Positions 57,206 through 64,000 of a stretch of 64,000 nucleotides of DNA are shown in pieces (the stretch's first letter is position 1; every line of letters begins with the position of its first letter). The DNA comes from Plantibacter elymi (nom. nud.) (GTDB taxonomy: Bacteria > Actinomycetota > Actinomycetes > Actinomycetales > Microbacteriaceae). Location: NCBI RefSeq assembly GCF_900177795.1, contig NZ_FXWJ01000002.1, forward strand, positions 186,001 through 250,000. The letters run 5' to 3'. The notes below the pieces were generated by a model, which was given only the letters and a program-made list of their open reading frames with translations, did not search any database and was not told the origin of the DNA. The translations under genes and the position numbers were made by a program.

Positions 57206-57885
57206 GCGTCCCGCCCATCCGCCAGCAGCTGTGCCTCCGCGAACACCCGCGGGTGGGCGAGGATCCGGAAGTGTCCGCCGGTGTCGAGTTCCACGTTCTT
57301 GGCGCCGTCGAGTCGGCTGCCGCCCGGGATGTGCGGATCGAAGCGCCCGTAGACGGAGACGATCCTCGGATTGACGGTCGCCTCTCGGGAGAGCGCGAGG
57401 ATGGTCGGGTCGTCGGGGGTGAAGATGCGCAGGCTCGGGAGGAGCATGAGCCTCGCGTACCGTGACCCGGCGAACGGCGCCGCCACGGCGAGCATCCCGG
57501 AGATCCGCGCTCCGCCGCCGCCGAGCGACATGACGTACTTGCCGACGAGCCCGCCCTTGCTGTGCGCGAGGAGGACGACGTCGCCGAGCCCGTTCGCCTC
57601 GAGGTAGTCGGCGACGAGTCGTGCCGCCACCGGGACCGAGCGGTCGTTGCGTCCGAGCGGGTCGATCACGTGCACCGGATGTCCGTCGTCGTGCAGTCGG
57701 CGGATGAGCGGCTCGAGGAACCGCCAGGTCTCGTAGACGCCCGGGAGGACGACGATCGGTGACCGGTCGCCGGACAGGAAGTCGTGCGGGTCGGTCCGGC
57801 TGACGAAGGCCCGGACCTGCCAGACGAGTGCGTAGGCGTAGTCGCGCGCCCACCAACCGAGCGTCCGCAGCGCCGAACGGATCAC
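57202..57885 (-). CDS. Alpha/beta-hydrolase (lipase/esterase-like)
   Basis: 227 aa. SPIVVLPGVYETWRFLEPLI is the oxyanion strand. LLAHSKGGLVGKYVMSLGGG carries the nucleophile Ser in an AHSKGG elbow. VYGRFDPHIPGGSRLDG and TGGHFRILAHPRVF supply the acid and His. The N-terminus is basic with an amphipathic helix (ALRTLGWWARDYAYALVWQV) that may touch membrane. GTG at 57885. It overlaps the GT2 gene downstream, so acyl-ester removal or a glycolipid link is possible. Confidence 0.88.
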   Translation of the reverse strand: MIRSALRTLGWWARDYAYALVWQVRAFVSRTDPHDFLSGDRSPIVVLPGVYETWRFLEPLIRRLHDDGHPVHVIDPLGRNDRSVPVAARLVADYLEANGLGDVVLLAHSKGGLVGKYVMSLGGGGARISGMLAVAAPFAGSRYARLMLLPSLRIFTPDDPTILALSREATVNPRIVSVYGRFDPHIPGGSRLDGAKNVELDTGGHFRILAHPRVFAEAQLLADGRDA

Positions 57886-58069
57886 CGGCGATCACCGTTC
57901 GCGCGGCTCAACCGTCTCCCCGCAGGACCTCGGGGCATCGCTCTGTTCCCATGTCCTCACCGTAACCGGACCACCCGGCCTGACCCTGGACCTTGACAGC
58001 GGCCGGACCGGGCCCGGGCGGATCGGGAGCGTCGATGCCGGGCGTGGCTCACCACGGGTGCGGTGCGCT

Positions 58070-58075
58070 GATAAT
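58070..58075 (+). promoter_or_regulatory. Candidate -10 box (GATAAT) for the Wadjet-type operon
   Basis: CGCTGATAATCTGG lies 55 bases ahead of the GTG at 58131. It is the only A+T-rich spot in the 245-base divergent gap. A TTGACA occurs farther upstream at 57993-57998 but is too far away to pair with it. Confidence 0.4.
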
Positions 58076-58130
58076 CTGGCAGCTGCGGTGGCCTCGGGGT
58101 GTTCGTGTGCCCGGACGATCGAGGAGTGCA

Positions 58131-59678
58131 GTGGGAGAGATCGACGGAGAGTTCGGCCGCGTCCGGGACGCGCTGGAGCGTCCTGCGATCCGGCTGCTGA
58201 GCCGACCGACCGCACCCGCGGTGGTGGCGATCTTCCGGACCACGTTCGGTCGCGACGTCCAGTTCGTCGCAGCGGACCGCTTCCATCTGCAGGTCGAGGA
58301 GTACCTCGGCGAACTCGCGGCACGCGGTGCGCGGATCCCGGCCGGCGGCGACGAACGCGGTGGCGGACGGACCCTTTGCCGGGAATGGGTGCACGACCAG
58401 TGGCTCGTCCGGACGAGCACCGACGACGGCGAGGAGCAGTACTCGCTCACCTCGCACGCGCTCGAAGCGGTGTCGCTCGTCGACGGCCTCGCACACGACC
58501 GTGCCCTCATCAGCGAGTCGCGCCTGACCATGATCCTCGACTCGGTGCGCCGATGGGCGCTGCAGGCCGACCCGGACCGTGACGAGCATCTGCGTCGTAT
58601 CGACGCGCAGCTCGCCGAGCTCCAGGCGGAACGCGAACGGGTCGCGGCCGGCGGCACCGTCGTGGCGGCGAGCGACGACCGGATGCAGGACGGCTACGCG
58701 AACATCGCCGACCTCATCCGTCAGCTCCCGAGCGACTTCCGCCGGGTCGAGGAGTCGGTCATCGCGATGCACCGGCGGATCGTCGAGGACTTCCGGAACG
58801 ACACCCGTCCGATCGGCGAGATCCTCGACGACTACCTGCGGCGCACCGACGAACTGATGACGGCGACGGCCGAGGGTCGGGCCTTCGAGGGCGCTTTCGA
58901 GCTCCTCCGCAACGACGATCTGCTGCAGGACCTCAAGCGCGACCTCTCCACGATCCTCGACCACCCCTTCTCGGCCAGGCTCGGGCCCGCGGAGCTCCGT
59001 GGCTTCCGGGGTGCCGTCGGCATCATCCGACAGGGGATCGACGACGTCCTCGCGCAGCGTCGGCGGCTCACCGCGACGCTCCGCGACCACATCGTGCATC
59101 ACGACGTCGTGCAGGACCGCGAACTCGACACGACCCTGCGAGCACTGAACCAGCGCCTCGGCATCTGGATGCGGACCGCCGGACCACGCGCGACCGTCGA
59201 CCTGCCGCTCCTCCCCGAGACCATCGACATCGAGCACCTGCGCGAGCGGTTCTACGATCCGGACGTCGAGGTCGCTCCGCCGCCGATCGCGACGTCCGTC
59301 GAACGGACCGACGGCGCGGCGATGTCGCTCGACACCCTCCGGTCCCAGGGCGGTCCGCTCCTCGACGAGCTCCGGGCCGGACTCCTCGATGCGGTGACCT
59401 CCGGTGCCGAGGACGCCCATGCGGCGTTCTCCGGGCTCGATCCGGAACTCCGACGACCGGTGGAGCTCTTCGGCCTCGTCCACCTCATGACCCAGCTGGG
59501 CACGTATGACGAGCAGGCACCACGCCGTCGCTACGAGACGGTCCGTCCGGACGGGACGACCACCGCGTTCGAACTCCCGGCCTTCCCGCTCGGTGAGGCC
59601 GGTGTCGCAGCGCTGACGCGGGCCACGACCACCACGACCACTGCTCCGGCCGACCAGGCCCGGCGCGGAACGGAATGA
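58131..59678 (+). CDS. jetA: DUF3375 protein, Wadjet JetA-like
   Basis: 515 aa. The DUF3375 pattern begins at [48 protein letters not shown] and [20 protein letters not shown] follow, with long coiled-coil helices. The C-terminal region has winged-helix character ([20 protein letters not shown]). In Wadjet, JetA is the kleisin-like subunit of an SMC complex that cuts plasmid DNA. GTG at 58131 was preferred over earlier starts because GAGGAG lies five bases ahead and the family begins here. jetB starts two bases after its stop. Confidence 0.9.
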   Translation: MGEIDGEFGRVRDALERPAIRLLSRPTAPAVVAIFRTTFGRDVQFVAADRFHLQVEEYLGELAARGARIPAGGDERGGGRTLCREWVHDQWLVRTSTDDGEEQYSLTSHALEAVSLVDGLAHDRALISESRLTMILDSVRRWALQADPDRDEHLRRIDAQLAELQAERERVAAGGTVVAASDDRMQDGYANIADLIRQLPSDFRRVEESVIAMHRRIVEDFRNDTRPIGEILDDYLRRTDELMTATAEGRAFEGAFELLRNDDLLQDLKRDLSTILDHPFSARLGPAELRGFRGAVGIIRQGIDDVLAQRRRLTATLRDHIVHHDVVQDRELDTTLRALNQRLGIWMRTAGPRATVDLPLLPETIDIEHLRERFYDPDVEVAPPPIATSVERTDGAAMSLDTLRSQGGPLLDELRAGLLDAVTSGAEDAHAAFSGLDPELRRPVELFGLVHLMTQLGTYDEQAPRRRYETVRPDGTTTAFELPAFPLGEAGVAALTRATTTTTTAPADQARRGTE

Positions 59679-59679
59679 C

Positions 59680-60537
59680 ATGACCTCCGAGACGGAAGCC
59701 ACCGTGACGGCGACGACCGACCCGATGTCGGACGACCTGACGACGGACGGCCTCGACGCCTTCGCACCAGCCGAGGCGCCGGTCGCCGGCCCGGATGACG
59801 ACTCCTTCGCCCTCTTCGAAGGGGACGAGGGACGTCTCGATGCCGCTCAACGTCGTGCGCTGGTCGCTCTGCTGAAGCACCGCTACGTCAGCCCCGCGCT
59901 CCAGCCTGCCGAGTGGCGGACGGTCCTCGAGTCCGAGTCGCTGCTCCGGTCCCGTCTCAACGAGCTGTTCCTGGAGCTCGAGGTGGACCGCTCGGCTGAG
60001 GTCGCCTTCAAGCGTCAGGCGGGCTCGGAGAGCGGGCGGCGTCCCTTCCCGACCCTGCTGCACGACACCAGCTACAGCCGCGAGGAGACGATCCTGCTCG
60101 TCTACCTGCGGACGCGCCTCCGGACCGAACTGGCCAACGGCGCACGAGCCGCGATCGTCGAACACGACGAGCTGCTCGGCTTCGTCGCCAGCTTCCGCCC
60201 CGAGCACGCCACCGACCGCGCCCGTGACGACGGACGCGTCGAACGCGCGATCGACAAGCTGCTGACCGCGCGGGTCCTGCTGCGGACCAAGGACGCCCGC
60301 CGCCACCGGATCGCGTCGGTGGTGGAGACGCTCCTCCCCCTCGAACGCCTCCAGGAGCTCCTGGAGTGGCTCGAAACGCAGACCACAGCGGTCGATCCGG
60401 CCTCCGAGCAGCCGCGACCCGATGCCGACGCGGACTCGGACTCGGACTCGGACGATGAGCCCGACGGCACCGCAGCCGAGTCGCAGGACTCCCCCGACGA
60501 CCAGACCCAGCCACCAGCAGCAGAGGACGACCGATGA
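59680..60537 (+). CDS. jetB: DUF4194 protein, Wadjet JetB-like
   Basis: 285 aa. The DUF4194 core covers about residues 45-215: [25 protein letters not shown]-like [32 protein letters not shown] and a winged-helix end ([20 protein letters not shown]). JetB corresponds to the KITE subunit of the complex. The last 45 residues are very acidic ([16 protein letters not shown]), an extension not usual in this family. Its stop overlaps the jetC ATG by four bases. Confidence 0.9.
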   Translation: MTSETEATVTATTDPMSDDLTTDGLDAFAPAEAPVAGPDDDSFALFEGDEGRLDAAQRRALVALLKHRYVSPALQPAEWRTVLESESLLRSRLNELFLELEVDRSAEVAFKRQAGSESGRRPFPTLLHDTSYSREETILLVYLRTRLRTELANGARAAIVEHDELLGFVASFRPEHATDRARDDGRVERAIDKLLTARVLLRTKDARRHRIASVVETLLPLERLQELLEWLETQTTAVDPASEQPRPDADADSDSDSDDEPDGTAAESQDSPDDQTQPPAAEDDR

Positions 60538-63500
60538 GCCGCTCCACGGACACCGACACCCTGCTGGACCTCGTCGAGCAGTGGCGCATCGAACGGATGC
60601 AGGTCATCAACTGGGGTGGGTTCGACGGGTACCGATCGGTCGACTTCGCCTCCCGCGCGACACTCATCTCCGGCGCTTCCGGCACCGGGAAGAGCTCGCT
60701 CATGGACGCGTACCTCGCGGTCATGATGCCGTCGGACGTGCCGTTCAACGGAGCATCCAACGACGCGGCGGTCGGACGCGCGCGGAACCCGGACCAGCGC
60801 AACCTGCTCACGTATCTCCGCGGCAAGGTCGACTCGGCCCGGGACCCGCAGACCGGGGCGATGCGCGACATCAACCTGCGCGGTACGGACCAGCTCACCT
60901 GGGGTGCCGTGGCGGTGACGTTCCTCAACGACGACGACCGTCGCTTCACCGTCGTGCGCGCCTACCTCGTCCCCCGTCGCGCGCTGCGCACCGGTGACCT
61001 GTCGATGACGATGGCGACCGTCGACGGCCCGTTCGAGCTCACGGACCTCGAGGCGTTCGTGCCCAAGCGGTTCGACGCCGGCGAGCTCCAGGGTCGCATC
61101 CCCGGATTCGTCGTCCGCGACACCTACGCCGAGCTGTCCTACACCCTGCACACCCGTCTCGGCATCGGTGCCGGCGGCGACGGTGGTCGGGCGATGCGTC
61201 TACTGGCCCGGATCCAGGCGGGGCAGCACCTGCCGACGGTCGACGGCCTGTACAAGTCGATGGTGCTGGAGCGTCCGAGCACGTACGACGCGGCCGACCG
61301 GGCGCTGTCGCACTTCGAGGCCCTCGACGAGGCGTACCTCGCGATGGAGACCGAGAGCCGCAAGGCTCGGGTGCTCGAGCGGCTCGGTGAGCTGCGTCGC
61401 GACTACGAGGACGGGCACCGGGCGGCTGCCGACCTCGAGCGCCTCGGCTTCACCGAGGACGGCACGACCCCGTTCACCGTCTGGCGCAGTCGCGCACACG
61501 AGGCGCTGCTCGATGAAGCGGTCTCCCGGAACCGGCGGGAGAAGCTCGAGGCCGGAGCCACGCTGGAGGCGGCCCGGGCACGAGCCGCTGCGGCGGGAGT
61601 CCGGGTCCGTGAACTCGAGCGTCAGGTGTCGGAGCAGGGCGGGAGCGCGCTGCGGCGCGCCGAGGAACGGCGTGAGGCCGCGGAGGCGACGCACGCCGAG
61701 GTGGCGCGAGCCAGGTCGCTGTTCGACGAGCGCACCGAGGTCCTCGACGATCCGATCGAGGACGAAGCATCGTTCCGGCGTGCGCTCGGCCGTAGCGAGG
61801 ACTTCCTCGCCGACGACGACACCGCGCTCGACGCCATCGAGACCGATCGCGCCCAGCTGCATCGCGAAGCGTTCCCCCTCGAGGAACGCAACACCGAGCT
61901 CCGCCGTGAGCTGCAGTCGCTTCGCGGCCGTGACGGCGCGGTCCCCGATCGACTCCACCGGGCGAGGCTCGCCCTCGCCGAGGCGGCCGGACTCGATCCC
62001 GAACAGCTGCCGTTCGTGGCCGAGCTCATCGACGTCGCTCCCGCCTATGCCGCCTGGCGTCCCGCGATCGAGGTCACCCTGCACGGGCTCGCGAGGACCG
62101 TCCTCGTCGACGAGGAAAACCTCGACGCGTTCGGCCGTGCGATCGACGCGGTCCGGATCCCGGTCCGCCTGCAGTTCGAGGGTGTCCCGCTGCACGAGCC
62201 GTCCTCCCCCGACGCAGGTGACCCCGCGTTCATCTCCGGCCGTGTCACCTACCGCACCTCGCCGTTCAGCACGTGGATCGAGCAGCGCGTGACCTCGGAC
62301 CGGATCGACGCGCGGTGCGTGGAGTCTCCGTCGGAACTCTCGGGTGGCGGTCGCCGCGTGACCGTGAACGGCCAGCTGCGTGACGGCCGCCGCGGCTCCC
62401 ACGGCGACACGGGCGGTGCACCGATCCTCGGCTTCACCAATGAGGCGCGGATCGCGTCGATCGAGGCGGAGACGGCGGAGATCCGCGGGCGCCTCGAGGT
62501 CATCGCCGGTCGACAGGCCGGCATCCAGCAGCGGCTGTCGCGTCGTGAGGCCGAGCGGGCCGCCCACCGGTATCGTCTCGACACCGAGTGGGCCAGGATC
62601 GACGTCGCCGGTGCTGCGGTGCATCGTGACGCCGCCGCGGCCGAGCTGGAGCGTCTGCTCGACGCCAGTGACGTCCTGCAGGAGCTCCAGGGGTCGGTGG
62701 CGGCCGCTCAACGCGAACTCGACGCCGCGAACGCCGAGCGGTTCCCGGCCGAGGACCGTGTCAGACGCCTCGACGAGGAGCACGGGGTCCTCGTCGATCA
62801 GCAGGACGCTGCGACGACGGTCATCGACCTCTTCGAGCGCTCCGAGGTGGAGGAGGTCTCCCCCGCCGACGTCGAGCGGATCGAAGCCGCTCTCGCAGCG
62901 GTGGGCGGCGTGCCGTCACTCGGCGGGTTCGGCGATGCGATGAAGCGGCTCCGCGCCCGGCTCGGTGATGAGTTGTCCTCGGCCGTCCGCCAGGCGGAGC
63001 AGGCCGCGCTCGCACAGGTGCATGTGTTCGAGCAGTACCAGTCGATCTGGCACGACCCCAACCTCGGCACGACGCTCGAGTCCTATGGCGACTACCGGGC
63101 GATCCTCGACGGCATCCTCGGCACCGGTCTCCCCGAGCGCCGTCAGGAGTGGCGCCGTCGGTTGTCCCAGTGGAGCGGCGAGGACCTGGTCCCCCTCAGC
63201 AGCGCGTTCGACAGCGCCGTCGAGGAGATCGAGGACCGCCTGGTCCCGGTCAACGACATCCTGCGCGACCTGCCGTTCGGACCGGCGCACGATCGTCTGA
63301 AGATCGTCCTCCGCCGGGTGCATCGCGAGGAGGCGTCAGCCTTTCGACGTGAGCTGCGCGCCCTGTCGAGCGAAGTCACCGCGAACCTCGGCGACGAGGA
63401 GTTGGAGGCCCGGTTCCAGCGGCTCCGCCGGTTCATGGAGTCGATGCGCGACACGGGTGCCGGCTCCCAGTCCACCCGCGACCAGGTGCTCGACGTGCGC

Positions 63501-63914
63501 CGTCACGTCGAGATCACCGCCGTGCGCTACGACACGTCCGGGCAGGACGTCAGCGTCTACTCCTCGCTCGGCGACAAGAGCGGTGGCGAGACCCAGGAGC
63601 TCGTCGCGTTCATCGTCGGTGCCGCCCTGCGCTACCAGCTCGGTGACGAGGACCGGCCGCGTCCGAGGTTCGCGCCGGTGCTGCTCGACGAGGGCTTCAT
63701 CAAGGCGGACTCGGAGTTCGCCGGCCGCGCGGTGGTTGCCTGGCTGCGGCTCGGCTTCCAGCTCGTGATCGGGGCCCCGCTCGACAAGGTGACGGCGCTC
63801 GAGCCCTACATGGACCGGCTCCTGTCGATCCGGAAGGATCCGGAGACCCGACACGCCTGGGTCGCCGAGATCGAGCGGTCGGCTCCGGTCGAGCCGCTCG
63901 AACGCGTCGGATAG
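60534..63914 (+). CDS. jetC: SMC-like ATPase, Wadjet JetC-like
   Basis: 1126 aa, MukB/SbcC-like layout. Walker [10 protein letters not shown] at 47-55 ([17 protein letters not shown]), a long coiled coil with a central hinge (about residues 450-640), the ABC signature [12 protein letters not shown] near 1015 and Walker [12 protein letters not shown] near 1049-1059. Both catalytic motifs look intact. In Wadjet, JetC extrudes DNA loops and, with JetD, linearises small circular DNA. Start ATG at 60534 overlaps the jetB stop. There is a 76-base gap to the next start, where JetD would be expected. Confidence 0.93.
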   Translation: MSRSTDTDTLLDLVEQWRIERMQVINWGGFDGYRSVDFASRATLISGASGTGKSSLMDAYLAVMMPSDVPFNGASNDAAVGRARNPDQRNLLTYLRGKVDSARDPQTGAMRDINLRGTDQLTWGAVAVTFLNDDDRRFTVVRAYLVPRRALRTGDLSMTMATVDGPFELTDLEAFVPKRFDAGELQGRIPGFVVRDTYAELSYTLHTRLGIGAGGDGGRAMRLLARIQAGQHLPTVDGLYKSMVLERPSTYDAADRALSHFEALDEAYLAMETESRKARVLERLGELRRDYEDGHRAAADLERLGFTEDGTTPFTVWRSRAHEALLDEAVSRNRREKLEAGATLEAARARAAAAGVRVRELERQVSEQGGSALRRAEERREAAEATHAEVARARSLFDERTEVLDDPIEDEASFRRALGRSEDFLADDDTALDAIETDRAQLHREAFPLEERNTELRRELQSLRGRDGAVPDRLHRARLALAEAAGLDPEQLPFVAELIDVAPAYAAWRPAIEVTLHGLARTVLVDEENLDAFGRAIDAVRIPVRLQFEGVPLHEPSSPDAGDPAFISGRVTYRTSPFSTWIEQRVTSDRIDARCVESPSELSGGGRRVTVNGQLRDGRRGSHGDTGGAPILGFTNEARIASIEAETAEIRGRLEVIAGRQAGIQQRLSRREAERAAHRYRLDTEWARIDVAGAAVHRDAAAAELERLLDASDVLQELQGSVAAAQRELDAANAERFPAEDRVRRLDEEHGVLVDQQDAATTVIDLFERSEVEEVSPADVERIEAALAAVGGVPSLGGFGDAMKRLRARLGDELSSAVRQAEQAALAQVHVFEQYQSIWHDPNLGTTLESYGDYRAILDGILGTGLPERRQEWRRRLSQWSGEDLVPLSSAFDSAVEEIEDRLVPVNDILRDLPFGPAHDRLKIVLRRVHREEASAFRRELRALSSEVTANLGDEELEARFQRLRRFMESMRDTGAGSQSTRDQVLDVRRHVEITAVRYDTSGQDVSVYSSLGDKSGGETQELVAFIVGAALRYQLGDEDRPRPRFAPVLLDEGFIKADSEFAGRAVVAWLRLGFQLVIGAPLDKVTALEPYMDRLLSIRKDPETRHAWVAEIERSAPVEPLERVG

Positions 63915-63977
63915 GCAGGAGACCCGCCGACCCTCCACCACGCGCGGTGACCGGTTCCTCCGGCTGCGGTGCTGAGC

Positions 63978-63983
63978 TAGGTT
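63978..63983 (+). promoter_or_regulatory. Candidate -10 box (TAGGTT) six bases before an ATG
   Basis: TAGGTT followed by GCTGGG then ATG at 63990. A start of transcription 6-7 bases after the box would fall on the A of ATG, the pattern of a leaderless gene. A ribosome binding site is missing. The gene behind it is off the window. Confidence 0.35.
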
Positions 63984-63989
63984 GCTGGG

Positions 63990-64000
63990 ATGAGCGACGA
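63990..64000 (+). CDS. Possible start of the next gene (M-S-D-), cut by the window end
   Basis: Only three codons are visible (ATG AGC GAC). It is the first ATG after jetC. It could be jetD or an unrelated gene; the separate promoter-like box makes either possible. Confidence 0.3.

Noticed and set aside
57957-59702. 581-aa minus-strand ORF
   Set aside because: Antisense shadow of the jetA-like gene; the plus-strand product matches DUF3375.
58131-63914. Housekeeping MukBEF condensin
   Set aside because: DUF3375 and DUF4194 are Wadjet-type partners, and the location is accessory; nevertheless only sequence is available, so this is a judgement.

Overview
The window is about 70% G+C, gene-dense, and built of long same-strand operons joined by ATGA, GTGA and TGATG stop/start overlaps. 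Many starts are GTG. Gene order (alaS-ruvX-mltG-aroECKBQ-efp-nusB, a pyr operon led by pyrR, thrS-HIT-pdxST-yebC-ruvCAB-yajC-secDF-rel) is that of Actinomycetota. The mIHF-guanylate kinase fusion, the DUF222/HNH gene and the actinobacterial PriA suggest order Micrococcales, probably Microbacteriaceae. That placement is inferred from content; no 16S rRNA gene is present.

Bases 1-44.6 kb are core chromosome, almost all on the minus strand. In order of transcription, right to left: thrS and a HIT protein; pdxS-pdxT; yebC; ruvC-ruvA-ruvB; yajC-secD-secF; and a Rel-type (p)ppGpp enzyme. A short plus-strand block follows, with a membrane peptidyl-prolyl isomerase, a DUF349 protein and an AbiEi-antitoxin-like protein. 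The minus strand resumes with rarA, rpsD, a 77-aa membrane protein and alaS-ruvX-mltG, then the shikimate genes aroE-aroC-aroK-aroB and aroQ, then efp-nusB-VOC. After these comes a complete UMP operon: pyrR-pyrB-pyrC-(PH-like membrane protein)-carA-carB-pyrF, ending in an mIHF-gmk fusion that carries the pathway on towards GDP. The pyrR leader holds a near-canonical PyrR-binding hairpin whose 3' arm contains the pyrR ribosome binding site. The block closes with rpoZ, metK, priA, fmt and the start of rsmB.

From 44.7 to 48.4 kb lies a small tRNA region. A trio tRNA-Gly(GCC)/Cys(GCA)/Val(GAC) occurs twice. The copies flank one DUF222/HNH endonuclease gene, six palindromic dispersed repeats and a 20-bp tandem repeat. 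A tRNA-Val(CAC) gene faces them.

From 48.4 kb to the end the content is accessory: an MFS exporter with an extra C-terminal domain, a histidine phosphatase, five predicted glycosyltransferases in a divergent arrangement with a sixth GT-like gene, an alpha/beta-hydrolase, and a three-gene Wadjet-type SMC locus (DUF3375, DUF4194, large ATPase). Its nuclease partner JetD is not inside the window, which ends 86 bases after the ATPase gene.

The most interesting points are the Wadjet locus, the uncharacterised glycosyltransferase island, the duplicated tRNA trio around the HNH gene, the PyrR leader element, the mIHF-Gmk fusion, and a perfect hairpin that buries the ribosome binding site of the AbiEi-like gene.
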